NCBI GenBank assembly: GCA_019925095.2
Contig: CM034395.1
Coordinates: 1,994,001 to 2,058,000 of the forward strand
Direction: 5' to 3'
DNA length: 64,000 nt
DNA from: Dendrolimus kikuchii
Lineage: Eukaryota; Arthropoda; Insecta; Lepidoptera; Lasiocampidae
Positions 32,262-43,815 of this stretch are shown piece by piece. Position numbers and translations under genes: made by a program. Position 1 is the first letter of the stretch, and each line of letters begins with the position of its first letter. Below the pieces are notes generated by a model. The model was not told the origin of the DNA. It searched no databases and saw only the letters and a list, made by a program, of their open reading frames with translations.

Positions 32262-33605
32262 GCTAATAGACCGATTAATGTTTGATGATATGAAACGTTT
32301 CTTTTAGTATAGTATCTAGAGAACAGGTTCCTAATAGTTCATCGTTCATGAACTACACAACACTGTCGGATTGCTTTCTGGCATGCTGAGCGCTGCCCTA
32401 GTGATCTAATAGACTGATTAACATTTGACAATGTGAAACGTGTCTTTCAGTACAGTAGGGAACCGGCTTCTATTGTTCATCGTTCATGAACTACACAACA
32501 CTGTCGGATTGCTGTCTGGCATGCTGAGCGCTGCGCTACTGAACTAATAGACTGATTAACATTTGACAATGTGAAACGTGTCTTTCAGTACAGTAGGGAA
32601 CCGGCTTCTATTGTTCATCGTTCATGAACTACACAACACTGCCGGATTGCTGTCTGGCATGCTGAGCGCTGCGCTACTGAACTAATAGACTGATTAACAT
32701 TTGACAATGTGAAACGTGTCTTTCAGTACAGTAGGGAACCGGCTTCTATAGTTCATCGTTCATGAACTACACAACACTGTCGTATTGCTGTCTGGCATGC
32801 TGAGCGCTGCGCTACTGAACTAATAGACTGATTAACATTTGACAATGTGAAACGTGTCTTTCAGTACAGTAGGGAACCGGCTTCTATTGTTCATCGTTCA
32901 TGAACTACACAACACTGTCGGATTGCTGTCTGGCATGCTGAGCGCTGCGCTACTGAACTAATAGACTGATTAACATTTGACAATGTGAAACGTGTCTTTC
33001 AGTACAGTAGGGAACCGGCTTCTATTGTTCATAGTTCATGAACTACACAACACTGTCGGATTGCTGTCTGGCATGCTGAGCGCTGCGCTACTGAACTAAT
33101 AGACTGATTAACATTTGACAATGTGAAACGTGTCTTTCAGTACAGTAGGGAACCGGCTTCTATTGTTCATCGTTCATGAACTACACAACACTGTCGGATT
33201 GCTGTCTGGCATGCTGAGCGCTGCGCTACTGAACTAATAGACTGATTAACATTTGACAATGTGAAACGTGTCTTTCAGTACAGTAGGGAACCGGCTTCTA
33301 TTGTTCATAGTTCATGAACTACACAACACTGTCGGATTGCTGTCTGGCATGCTGAGCGCTGCGCTACTGAACTAATAGACTGATTAACATTTGACAATGT
33401 GAAACGTGTCTTTCAGTACAGTAGGGAACCGGCTTCTATTGTTCATAGTTCATGAACTACACAACACTGTCGGATTGCTGTCTGGCATGCTGAGCGCTGC
33501 GCTACTGAACTAATAGACTGATTAACATTTGACAATGTGAAACGTGTCTTTCAGTACAGTAGGGAACCGGCTTCTATAGTTCATCGTTCATGAACTACAC
33601 AAAAC
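32262..33605 (+). repeat. Tandem array, 138-bp unit, about 9.7 copies
   Basis: The mark GAACTAATAGACTG recurs at 32541, 32679, 32817, 32955, 33093, 33231, 33369 and 33507, exactly 138 bp apart. The first unit (32262-32405) is clearly diverged, the inner units differ at only a few sites, and the last is partial, ending at CATGAACTACACAA. Each unit has a palindrome GTTCATGAAC. No ORF spans units. Strand is arbitrary. Confidence 0.95.
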
Positions 33606-34115
33606 TAGTACGCAAGAAATGGACACAAGCAGAACTAACCATTTAATGGGCAGTCAAATTTGATGTGCCGATAACAAGCCTCCATTACTGCTATTAAGTC
33701 TCTGTTTTACAACTCACTATATTGAACCTTAATTAAAAGCACTTTTATTGCTCACGATAGGAATAAATTCGAGAAATAAAAGCCTAAAAATAAATCTTAA
33801 TTACTTTCACGTTTTTTCACGAATAGTTTCAAATTCGCAGAACAGAGTTGGTATGAAGTAAAAATGCTTGTTTATAATTTAACGCACAACATCGTTACCT
33901 TGCTGCCACCGCGCCATCGCCAGACTGTGTAGACTACTTGTGACCGCAACGCTGCCGCTCTTTCGGGGTACGGCGGCGCTATGGGAAAGCGGAAGCTACT
34001 TAACTGGAGTTCAGTACACGCGACTTACTACATTTTTGAAACAGAATTTTCTTACGACAAATCTGTAAAACTCAAATCTTAACAATAGAGTTCTATTACA
34101 AAAACATTTCATTCA
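33606..34115. other. Unassigned spacer
   Basis: Contains a GC-rich patch at 33900-33995 (CACCGCGCCATCGCCAGACT) with no frame recognised. Confidence 0.35.
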
Positions 34116-34123
34116 GACAATTT

Positions 34124-34446
34124 TTTATTTATTTTGTTTATTGCAGGAGATCAGCAGACAGGCAGACGGCCCACTTGATGGAAAGCGGTTACCATAGCCT
34201 ATGAACATTTGCAACACCAAAGTTGCTACAAATGCGCTGCTGCTTTCTTAAGGGAGACTGGAACCTGGTCACTAATGCCGGAACACAACTCAAGGTTGTT
34301 ATGGCGACATGCTTTAAACCAGGGGTGGTAGCCATCCAATCGGGCATAAGTCCTACCACCTGGCTGCGGGTTGTTAAGTCGCCTCTTACGACAGGCCGCC
34401 CGGCCGCAGGAAATTGTATTCTTTCTCCGTTCCTGCACGGATAAAG
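34124..34446 (-). mobile_element. Family A copy with 8-bp TSD
   Basis: Full length. GACAATTT at 34116-34123 is repeated at 34447-34454, which fixes both ends of the element, including the leader CTGCACGGATAAA. Confidence 0.9.
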
Positions 34447-34454
34447 GACAATTT

Positions 34455-34765
34455 CTCATACATTGAAAAAATATTAAAAAATTAACGTCGTCGCATTAAG
34501 TCTCATCAACACAGTTCGTGTTTATGTTTATTGAAATCAGGCCAACCGTTTCAAAGTTGGTAGCACAAAGATTGGATCATTGGCTAGTCATGATTAGTTA
34601 AACATGCCGATAACAATAATAAACTTATTAATATAGACCATAAACTGTCTCGATAAATTACACCCGTCATTGTATGCGCCTACGCATTGCGATAGAGAAG
34701 TGTAGGTGTCGATAAAATGTATTTATGAGAGTCTACAATAAAACAATGCAACATCGTGTACATAT
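34455..34765. other. AT-rich spacer
   Basis: Nothing recognised. Confidence 0.35.
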
Positions 34766-35265
34766 TGTTACGACCTAGACGCCGACAAAAACAAATTCAC
34801 ACCAGCATACCTGTAAAAACACATTTTATTACCTTTCGGCATTTGGACTTCTTTTGTTTACTTGATGTTTAAAAATTGTAATTAGAAAATAGCCCATTGT
34901 TCTATTGTAATCTTTTATGGCAGTAATTAGCCAGGTGTTACGGATTTAAAGTACAAACTGATTCTAGGAAATTCAGTCCACGCGGCTGGATAGATATATT
35001 GCATCTGTGCAGTGTAAGGCAATGGCCCGATGTAGGGACGAGGCAGTCGAGCGATAATCAAGGGCGAAGCAAGACGTGTGTACTACAATCGGGAATCTTT
35101 TAGTGACGGACTTTGCGCGTTTTATGGAATTACGACCTTCTGCATTACGTTTGGACTTGTCGTGTTCGGTTATATTTGTACCTGTGTTATACGTGTTTGT
35201 ATAGTTCTAATAAAATCTATAATAATTCTAACGGCATCCTAATTCGAGTCTCGCGACTCGTAACA
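34766..35265 (+). mobile_element. Solo LTR with 4-bp TSD, family LTR-1
   Basis: 500 bp, from TGTTACGACCTAGACGCC to CGACTCGTAACA, with inverted termini TGTTACGA/TCGTAACA. ATAT at 34762-34765 and at 35266-35269. A 4-bp duplication is compatible with a Gypsy- or BEL-type integrase. Contains an AATAAAA motif at about 35209. Confidence 0.9.
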
Positions 35266-35281
35266 ATATTATTATAGATTA

Positions 35282-35445
35282 GATTAGATAACACTTTATT
35301 GTTCATCAAAATAAACAAATACATAAACAAAATCCATAGTTACAGTAGATCTTGGCAAAACAACAGGCGGCCTTAGCGTTAAAAGCGATCTCTTCCAGAC
35401 AACCTAGCTTTAAAGAAATTCTTAACTAATCTGGCGATGTAGGTG
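35282..35445 (-). mobile_element. LINE 3' end fragment (GGTTGTCTGGAAGAGATCGC type)
   Basis: Minus strand: GGTTGTCTGGAAGAGATCGC, AGGCCGCCTGTTGTTTTGCC, then AT-rich sequence to CAATAAAGTGTTATC. A shorter relative is at 41560-41630. Family assignment to Jockey or CR1 is uncertain. Confidence 0.6.
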
Positions 35446-35879
35446 GAGCAGAAAAAATACATACATAAATCCAGACACATTTATAGTATATCAATATATA
35501 TGTATATACAAAATTATTTAAATAAATACATTTATTATACTACATTATTATTATCATACAATTATTATTTAAATAAAATTGCGATTGTCAATGCGAGATT
35601 CATACCTCTACATTTCAGAGAAACGAAGAATATACCAGCCATACTTATTCAAAGTGAGTTAACGGGTTTCGTACATCGTTTATTTCAATATGCAGGTTTA
35701 AGTTTTGCGATACAGTTCGTGGCAATTAAAACATTTTCCATATTCCTACCTATATTTCTGTTTTACGAATTGTATATACACTTTTACAATAACCATACAA
35801 ATTCTGCATACGTATAAAAATTAAAAACATTCTATTTTCTTTAGAATAAATGTTCGGGCATTGTTTTTATACTCAACTA
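35446..35879. other. AT-rich spacer with 124-codon open frame
   Basis: The frame 35443-35817 (+) is dominated by I, Y, N, K and L from AT-rich DNA and resembles no family I know; probably non-coding. Confidence 0.35.
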
Positions 35880-36010
35880 TACAAATACAATATGCCATAC
35901 CTGCCAAGCGCAGACGCAATTTCCCAGAAAACGTAATCCGCACACCTGCTTAATTATTCCTGCGAACGGCCATAAACTAGTACAATACACAATAGACTGT
36001 TTTTCTAAGT
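35880..36010 (-). mobile_element. LTR fragment
   Basis: TTTCCCAGAAAACGTAATCC and ACACCTGCTTAATTATTCCT match 7465-7505 in the decayed LTR. Confidence 0.55.
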
Positions 36011-36137
36011 AAACAATCGAGAGGTTTCATTGCCACAAGTATGTTGAGACATAACGTCAATAATGGCACAACAACTTAAAATTACAAAACTTAAATTCCC
36101 AAACTACATACAATATATGATTATATGTTCATCATCA

Positions 36138-36372
36138 TGGATGGATGCAGAAGTCGTGGAAGGCCACGACACACCTTCCATGATCAAATTGATCGTGTAC
36201 TAGCAGAAGGTGATGTCAGGAACCTTAAGAACAGACGAGCGTGCTTGACAAGTATTATGAATGTCAAAGAAGCAAGTGAGGTGTGTAACAATAAGCCTGA
36301 AGGGCGCTCTGTTGTCCGTGCCTACCCCACAAGGGAATTGGCGTGAAGTTATGTGTATATGTATGTATGTAT
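36138..36372 (+). mobile_element. RTE-like LINE family 1, short 3' end
   Basis: MDGCRSRGRPRHTFHDQIDR to RAYPTRELA-stop; tail GTGTATATGTATGTATGT is degenerate. Confidence 0.85.
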
Positions 36373-36815
36373 ATTCAACAAAAAAAAAATTTCTAATGAA
36401 CTACTGGCATAAACGAAGTATCGATAAATGTATAAAATACACCTTGCACGTCTCTAAAAAGCAATCTTTTATGAGTTTGTCTTGAAATAGCTTTTAGAAG
36501 CTCTTTAATATTAATATTTGACGCATTCGTTACGTAAATTATTATTTACAACCAATTAATGTTTTGACTCTGTTGACAGGTCTATAAATTGTGTATTTAC
36601 AAAATGACCTTTATGTCAACATAGTTGAAATAATAGTCTCACTTTTATGGTTATAACCTTGGGTCAAATACTTTTGAGTATAAAAGGCATACTAAAATTG
36701 TTGGTTCTATTACAAAAGTGTTAGATAAAAAATTTATTACAATTTTATTGGTCAACTTTTTGATGTTATTTGATATTTTGCAATTACTTACCAGTAAATT
36801 ATGAAGACCCGTGTT
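36373..36815. other. AT-rich spacer
   Basis: Nothing recognised. Confidence 0.35.
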
Positions 36816-36827
36816 AGACTATACTTT

Positions 36828-37140
36828 TTATCCGTGCAGGAACGGAGAAAGAATACAATTTCCTGCGGCCGGGCGGCCTGTCGTAAGAGGCGACTTAACA
36901 ACCCACAGCCAGGTGGTAGGGCATTTACCCGACTGGATGGCTGCCACCCCTGGGCTAAAGTATGTCGCCATAACAACCTTGAGTTGTGTTCCGGCATTAG
37001 TGACCAGGTTCCAGTGTCCCTTAAGAGAGCAGCAGCGCATTTGTAGCACCTTTGGTGATGCAAATGTCCATAGGCGATGGTAACCGCTTTCCATCAAGTG
37101 GGCCGTCTGCCTGTCTGCTGATCTCCTGCAATAAAAAAAA
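36828..37140 (+). mobile_element. Family A copy with 7-bp TSD
   Basis: Full length. AGACTAT at 36816-36822 recurs at 37141-37147 after the poly(A); the few T's between the left repeat and TTATCCG suggest a slightly longer imperfect duplication. Confidence 0.9.
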
Positions 37141-37345
37141 AGACTATCATTTTCACAAATACTGCTTTAATTGTGCACTTTTTTTATTAATTACATTTTA
37201 ACAAGCAATAACAAACTAATCGAAAATATTAATAATTTTAGATTTTTTTAATGTAAATTAAGTCTTTAAAAAGTACTACATTCATATTACCCTCCTAATT
37301 AAAAAGCTTAAAGTAGTTTAAATAAAACTTGCTTTTACTAAAATT

Positions 37346-37545
37346 ATTCAAATTCAAATTCAAAAGTTTTTATTCAAAATAAGTTCCGCTGGAGAACACT
37401 TTTTGAAGGTCATACATGTAAGTTAAAATTTAATTTTTACTTCCTATTCTATGTACACCGCTTCGCAACGTGTTGATGCTGTAGAGGAGAAGAAGCGGCA
37501 AGAAACTCCCCAGCAACACGTCTAGCTAAATATTGTTTTTATTTA
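37346..37545 (-). mobile_element. LINE 3' UTR fragment with (TTTGAA)n-like tail
   Basis: Minus strand: CGTGTTGCTGGGGAGTTTCT, CACGTTGCGAAGCGGTGTAC, GAACTTATTTTGAATAAAAA, TTTGAATTTGAATTTGAATA. Relatives at 39597 and 48238. Shares the stem-loop found in the Jockey-like 3' UTRs. Confidence 0.75.
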
Positions 37546-38233
37546 TATTTCATATTCTATTTATATCTCAAATCCTTTTTTTTATAAATTTTGTACAGAA
37601 GTATGTTACAGAATTACTTTTTGAAGAATTAATGGAGTTGTAGCAATCAATGCATACTCAATAAGACCAAGACACAATAAAAGGAAAGAAAAATAATGTT
37701 ATAGTTATAATAATGACATGACGTACTAAAATGTTATGCTGCAATATGTCTCCATAAATTCCTTACAAGCTTGGCGAGATAAAAACGTTATACAAAATTT
37801 AGTATAAGAGTTTGGAGCTTGCTGCTATGTAAATGAATTTTTGTCATTTAAGCATTCTTCAATAGTGTAGTATCCCTTTTATTATCCCTATTCTTACTAC
37901 GACAGTGTACATTAGGACTTTTCTTAGTCTCTATTAAGGCGAAGACACTTTTTTCATGTGTTCTTTATTCATATCTAACAGATTAGTTTTTTTTATAGCA
38001 CTAGTTCAAAAGGTCCAGTCTTTTTGGGCTCTCTGATTATGAACAGGTTGTCGAAGAGCTGGATCGTCTCAACATTCACACGATGATGAAGTTAATGCTC
38101 GTAGGCTTACGGTAACATTTGTGATCGATAAACATTGGCAGATATATATAGTGACCAGTAAGGATGCTAGTTTTTATATATCAGCCATTTCAGAATCGTA
38201 TATCATCAAAACATATTTAAAATTGAAAATGTC
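37546..38233. other. AT-rich spacer
   Basis: Nothing recognised. Confidence 0.35.
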
Positions 38234-38550
38234 CTTTTTTATTATTATTGCAGGAGATCAGCAGACAGGCAGACGGCCCGCTTGACGGAAAGCGGTTACC
38301 ATCGCCTATGGACATTTGCAACAGCAAAGTTGCTACAAATGCACTGCTGCTCTCTTAAGGGAAACTGGAACCTGGTTACTAATGCCGGAACACAACTCAA
38401 GGTTGTTATGGCGACATGCTTTAGACCAGGGGTGGTAGCCATCCAGTCGGGCGAATGCCCTACCACCTGGCTGTGGGTTGTTAAGTCGCCTCTTACGACA
38501 GGCCGCCAGGCCGCAGGAAATTGTATTCTTTCTCCGTTCCTGCACGGATA
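38234..38550 (-). mobile_element. Family A copy, full length
   Basis: Tail TTTTTTATTATTATTG, ends CTGCACGGATA. Flanks GAAAATGTC / GAAAGTGTG give at best an imperfect TSD. Confidence 0.9.
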
Positions 38551-38581
38551 GAAAGTGTGTGTAAATAGTGTTGTAGTACGG

Positions 38582-38627
38582 ATTCTTTCATAAGTGAGTT
38601 GTTGATTCAACTCACTTATGAAAGAAT
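38582..38627. repeat. Perfect palindrome, 20-bp arms
   Basis: Arms 38582-38601 and 38608-38627 are exact reverse complements around TTGATT. Imperfect pairing extends outward (GTTGTAGTACGG against GTTGTAATATGG), giving about 80 bp of fold-back. Confidence 0.9.
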
Positions 38628-38649
38628 GAGCCATATTACAACGCTATTC

Positions 38650-39596
38650 TCCAAGCTTGAAACATAAGAAAAGGTAAATTGCAGCTGTAATTTTTGTCCA
38701 GGTAACTAAACATCACAGTACCAGTTAATCAAGTTTATCAATTCAAAGTTCATTTACATCAAGTAATTGTATACGTCGACATAAAATTAAAATCATTACT
38801 CGCTACCAAATTACACACTTTTAAGCAGCCGTAAAATATCATAATGTATTACAAACTTGTCCTTTCCTTTTATAACATTCCGTTTATGAGAAGAATCTCA
38901 TAAAATATTCGTTGAATCGATATCGATGATACTTTATCGATAAGTGGTGTGTTGTTGTTGCGTTGGCATCCTTTAGCGGTGAAGCGATACGTTCTTTATT
39001 ATAATGAGCTTGGCAATAGTTCTACATTATAGTTGAGTGTCATTTATCTTTACAATACTATCGACTGTTGGTGTATTGTTTATTACAGTTAAATGTTGAG
39101 TTGGGATTGTAACGGTAGCATTGAAAGCAAATGCCGCCATGTCTTATTCTAATTTCACAAGTTCTAGTTCTGACATAGAATTTCTTTATTGTCTGTAGGT
39201 GAAAAACGAAAAGGGCTTACTTGATATATAGTGTTTGTCGTGGCCTATTGACTTTTGCATCACCAGGAGGGATGCCAAAGCGTCGGCAGCCTCCAAAGGT
39301 GATACAGGGTATGTGATAAGAGAAATAGAATAGAAGAAACAAGATAGAGATGATGAGATAGAAGGTGTACAAAGAGTATGGTGGGAGGGGCAGTAGGCCA
39401 CCAGAACTATCACTCATCGTACTAAACACCATTATCTCAAAACTAATCATTTTACGCAGATATGTACTTCCTTAGTTCTTCTGTCTAAATATGTACAGTA
39501 GCGGTATGAGAAGGTGCGTCACCTTAAAGTCGACTTTTGCTTGCATGAGTACAAGAGACAGTACTGCTAACATTTATGAGGAAAAAATCTTTTTTG
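38650..39596. other. Spacer
   Basis: Mostly AT-rich. A purine-rich block at 39310-39400 (AGAGAAATAGAATAGAAG, GGTGGGAGGGGC) is open on the minus strand but unconvincing as coding. Confidence 0.35.
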
Positions 39597-39772
39597 GCTA
39601 GATGTGTTGCTGGGGAGTTTCTTGCCGCTTCCTCTCCTTTAAACAGCCCTAACACGTTACGAAGCGGTGTACATAGAATAGGATGTAGATTTAAATTTTG
39701 ACGTACATGTATGACCTTCAGAAAGTGTTCTCCAGTGGAACTTATTTTGAATAAAAACTTTAACAATTAAAT
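39597..39772 (+). mobile_element. LINE 3' UTR fragment
   Basis: GATGTGTTGCTGGGGAGTTT, ACACGTTACGAAGCGGTGTA, GAACTTATTTTGAATAAAAA. Plus-strand counterpart of 37346-37545, without the TTTGAA repeats. Confidence 0.75.
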
Positions 39773-39895
39773 TTCAGCTTGTAGCTAACTTCCTAATGAG
39801 GTTTTCCTTCTGCACTACGACATGGGATTTCTTCGATAGCCAGCGCCAAGCAGTGGCGTTGGCAACGCCACTAATCCGTTTAATCCGTCTAATTT

Positions 39896-40216
39896 TTATC
39901 CGTGCAGGAACGGAGAAAGAATACAATTTCCTGCGGCCGGGCGGCCTGTCGTAAGAGGCGACTTAACAACCCACAGACAGGTGGTAGGGCATTTGCCCGA
40001 CTGGATGGCTACCACCCCTGGTCTTAAGTATGTCGCCATAATAACCTTGAGTTGTGTTCCGGCATTAGTGACCAGGTTCCAGTCTCCCTTAAGAGAGCAG
40101 CAGCGCATTTGTAGCAACTTTGGTGTTGCAAATGTCCATAGGCGATGGTAGCCGCTTTCCGTCAAGTGGGCCGTCTGCCTGTCTGCTGATCTCCTGCAAT
40201 AAAAAAATAAAAAAAA
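39896..40216 (+). mobile_element. Family A copy, full length
   Basis: TTATCCGTGCAGGAACGG to CTCCTGCAATAAAAAAATAAAAAA. Confidence 0.9.
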
Positions 40217-40220
40217 CTAA

Positions 40221-40307
40221 TGTTGCAAACGTCCATAAGTGACAATTACCACTCTCCATCGGTTGGGTCATCTGTCCGTTAGCCAGCTTTTGGCATTATA
40301 AAAAAAA
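40221..40307 (+). mobile_element. Family A, diverged 3' fragment
   Basis: TGTTGCAAACGTCCATAAGT, then an altered tail GCCAGCTTTTGGCATTATAA. Confidence 0.6.
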
Positions 40308-41000
40308 CTTGCCAGATGTTTTGACTAGACAAATCTAATAGTGCCGAAATTTCGATGTTTAACTACAACATTAAGAATCAGCTCAATTTAAAAACGATTA
40401 AATTTCTCTCCGCGATCAAAGATCACGAGAGCAATCACTGACCAAAACAGTTAAGAAACTAAATAGTAATTTTAATCCATAAACTACTGAAATGTTAGGT
40501 CAAATTTCACCATTTGCTCTAAATCTTAAGAAAATGTTGGTTAAACTTTAGTTATAATCGTATTTAGAGTCAGTTAACCTAAAAAAGTGAATATATTTTT
40601 TAAATTTTCTTTTAGTTATGGGTTTATTATACGTCAGCTAATATAAAATTACAGACTAGTTGCAAAAAATACCTATTATTGGTTTTAATTATGAAAATAA
40701 TGATTTCCCTGTCGTTTATTAATTCTCTTATGAATTTACTTTAATTTTCATATTATTTTGCTACTATTCAAAACATTTACAGAGAGTTGAAATATACATT
40801 AATTGGAAAATTATAAATAAATTATTAAAATTTAATTAAAAAGGACTGCAAACAGGTCACAAACTCAGAAACAGTTGCAAATATGTTGTTTTTTACTTAT
40901 TTGTCTTTAAAACTTATTAGAACCCAACTACATTAACATATTAAGTATTTACCTATATATATATTTATGTATTTCTTATTAAAAAGCAAGTAGGTCGTAC
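40308..41000. other. AT-rich spacer
   Basis: Nothing recognised. Confidence 0.35.
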
Positions 41001-41513
41001 TGTTATTACCTAGACGTCGACAAAGACAAATCACACCTGCATACCTGTAGAAACACATTTTATTGCCTTTCGGCATTTGGACTTCTTTTGTTTATTTTGT
41101 GTTTAAAATTTGTGATGGAAAAAAAACAGCCCATTGTGTATTGTAATCTTTTACGGCCTATTGTTGTATTGTGATCACCACCAGGTGTCTCGGATTTAAA
41201 GTACAAACTGATTCTAGGAACTTACGTCCACGCGACCGGGCAGAGATATTGTATCTGTGCAGTATAAAGCAATACCCCAATTTAGAGATGAGGCAGTCGA
41301 GCGACAACCTCGAACGAAGCGAGACGTGTGTACATATCGGGAATACATTAGTAACGGATTTTGCGCGTTTTATGGAATTACGACCTTCTTCATTACGCTT
41401 GGCTTTGTTGTGTTAGGTTTTATTTGTACCTGTGTTATACGTGTTTGTATAGTTCTAATAAACTCTATAATAATTCCAACGGCATTTTAATTCGAGTCCA
41501 GCAACTCGTAACA
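41001..41513 (+). mobile_element. Solo LTR with 4-bp TSD, family LTR-1
   Basis: 513 bp, TGTTATTACCTAGACGTC to AGCAACTCGTAACA. GTAC at 40997-41000 and 41514-41517. No internal region. Confidence 0.9.
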
Positions 41514-41559
41514 GTACTATATGTTACGTACACCACCATCGCCATTATCATCTCAATTC

Positions 41560-41630
41560 ATTCCTGGAGTTGTCTGGAAGAGATCGCTTTTTAGCAGCGA
41601 TAAGACCGCCCTTTGTACATAATTAGATAT
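41560..41630 (+). mobile_element. LINE 3' scrap
   Basis: GAGTTGTCTGGAAGAGATCG and AGCGATAAGACCGCCCTTTG; same family as 35282-35445. Confidence 0.55.
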
Positions 41631-41687
41631 CATTTTAGTCTTTGAACTTCATTTTTGTATTGCTGTATAATAAAGTGTTATCTATTA

Positions 41688-41956
41688 CATACATAACTTC
41701 ACGCCAGTTCCCTTGCGGGGTAGGCACGAACAACAGAGCGCCATTCAGGCTTATTCTTACACACCTCACTTGCTTCTTTGACGTTCACAGCTCTTGTGAT
41801 ACACGCTCGTCTGTTCTTAAGGCTCCTGACATCACCTTCTACTAGTACACGATCAATTTGATCATGGAAGGTGTGTCGTGGCCTTCCACGACTTCTGAAT
41901 CCATCCACTTTTGCATTGTATATCTGTTTAGTCATTCTTTCATCATGCATTCTTAC
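41688..41956 (-). mobile_element. RTE-like LINE family 1, 3' end
   Basis: CATACATA tail; minus-strand protein VRMHDERMTKQIYNAKVDGF to RAYPARELA-stop. Abuts a poly(T) run at its 5' edge. Confidence 0.85.
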
Positions 41957-42228
41957 CATTTTTTTTTTTTTTGTTTTGAGGCGAGGGAAAATGCTTAACC
42001 GATTTACGCACAAACTGGGTCGTTGCTAGGGGAACGACACGCGTCGGTTGGGGGCGATAACACTGCAGCAATAGCATGCTCTTGGCAGCGCTCCGTCCGC
42101 GAACGACGTCACAGAATAGTGTGGAAGACTCCGAGCGTTGCTGCACGGGCGAGCAACCCCAATACCCACTAAAAACCCCCTCCTCCCTGGCCCGAACCAC
42201 CACCAACCAAGAATATCTTAACAAGCTC
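41957..42228 (-). mobile_element. GC-rich poly(A) retroposon fragment
   Basis: Starts with about 15 T's; the minus strand is GC-rich (GGGGGTTTTTAGTGGGTATT, GTTGCTCGCCCGTGCAGC) and then poly(A). Probably the 3' UTR of a LINE. The family is not identified. Confidence 0.5.
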
Positions 42229-42510
42229 ATTTACGTTTAGTAACATATTGTGCAACTCGCCTATGCTCAATTAATAAAATAACAATAAACACATAGATAA
42301 AAATCAGCACGAATGTTGTGGAGACGGTAAACAAAGTAATTGATTCGTGTCGGTCAGATTGCTAACTTATTTTATTATACGAGTTGAACAATAAATTATT
42401 ATTTTATTGCTTTATTCCCCACTCATTAAGGTTTTATATTAGAATTATGCGTTATTAATTTTAGAAAACGGCTTTGAAATTTATAGCTGCTACGGGTGCT
42501 TATTTTACGA
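42229..42510. other. AT-rich spacer
   Basis: Nothing recognised. Confidence 0.35.
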
Positions 42511-42763
42511 CTTATACTAATATATAAAGCTGAAAAGTTTGTTTGTTTGAACGGGCTAATCTCAGGAACTACTGGTCTGATTTGAAAAATTAATTCAATG
42601 TTAGATAGCCCATTTATCGAGAAAGGCTATATATAGGCTATACATCATCACGCTAAGACCAATAGGAGCGGAGCACCAAAGAAGAATGTTTCAAAATCGG
42701 AGTGTTTTTTAAATTACTTTTTTTTAACTATTCCACGCGGATGAAGTTGCGGGCAGAAGCTAG
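42511..42763 (+). mobile_element. Non-autonomous Helitron
   Basis: 5' TATACTAATATATAAAGCTG (the TC start appears mutated), 3' GGGCAGAAGCTAG|T. Related to the 148-bp copy at 12082-12229. Confidence 0.75.
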
Positions 42764-43019
42764 TTAGATATAAGATCTGAAAATTGCACGCCTAATAAGG
42801 CAAAATGTATTGAGACAATAAAAAAAACACTTTTTACACATACATTTCTAGCAATAAATTATTATTCTATTCTATTCGTAATCAATTTAACAATTCTATT
42901 CAATTCTGTGACATTAAAAATAAGTCTGGTTAATGCTTCTTTTTCAATCACCAGATAAAAGTTATTCATAGAATAGAGTTTTTCCGTGGAGAAACGGAGA
43001 AAGAACACAATTACGAAAT

Positions 43020-43250
43020 ACGGCCTCTGTGGTTGAGCGGGCTAAGCCTTTGCCGGCCTACCTCACTACAACGCAGAGGCTCCGGGTTCGATTCCTGGTA
43101 TAGTAAATTTCGGAAACGTATTTTCTCCGTTATTTACTATGGTCTGGGTGTCTGGGATCGGCTCCAGAGTAGTCCGTTGTATATTACCCATAACACAAGC
43201 GTAAATTGCTTAATTTGGGGATATACAATATGTGTGTTTGTCTGCCGATT
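43020..43250 (+). mobile_element. tRNA-derived SINE, full length
   Basis: A-box-like TGGTTGAGCGGGC, B-box GGTTCGATTCC, 3' end GTGTGTTTGTCTGCCG. Followed by (ATT)n and a truncated family A copy. Confidence 0.9.
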
Positions 43251-43272
43251 ATTATTATATTATTATTAATTT

Positions 43273-43549
43273 TCTGCGGCCGGGCGGCCTGTCGTATGAG
43301 GCGACTAAACAACCCACATCCAGGTGGTAGGGTATATACCCGACTGGATGGCTACCATCCCTGGTTTAAAGCATGCCGCCATAACAACTTTGAGTTGTGT
43401 TCCGGCATTAATGACCAGGTTCCAGCTCCCTTAAGAGAGCAGCAGCGCATTTGTAGCAACTTTGCGGTTGCAAATGTCCATAGGCGATGGTAACCGCTTT
43501 GCATCCAGTGGGCCGTCTGACTGTATGCTGATCTCCTGCAATAAAAAAA
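43273..43549 (+). mobile_element. Family A, 5'-truncated
   Basis: Begins at CTGCGGCCGGGCGGCC; ends CTCCTGCAATAAAAAAA. Confidence 0.85.
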
Positions 43550-43590
43550 CGATATGGAGTTTTTTAAAAAGGATGTCATATAATTTCTCT

Positions 43591-43704
43591 GAGGCCGGCA
43601 GCGCGTTGGTAACATCTCTGGTGTTGCAAATGTCCATAGGCGACAGTAACCGCTTTCCATCAGGTGGGCCGTCAGCCTATCTGCTGTATTCCAGCTATAA
43701 AAAA
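43591..43704 (+). mobile_element. Family A, older subfamily, 3' end
   Basis: GAGGCCGGCAGCGCGTTGG to ATTCCAGCTATAAAAAA; a variant tail. Confidence 0.7.
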
Positions 43705-43815
43705 GTAGTGTGATACGTACGGCCTTACTTATAATAATCTCGTTAAGAAACGATTAGGCATCTCTTAAGTAAGAGAATCAGAATCAGACCCTAATCAATG
43801 AATATCTTTTTTGAA

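Noticed and set aside
32262..33605. CRISPR-like array
   Set aside because: The whole 138-bp unit repeats with no unique spacers, and the setting is a eukaryotic genome.
35443..35817. 124-codon host gene
   Set aside because: Composition is dominated by I, Y, N and K from AT-rich DNA; no motif, no context.
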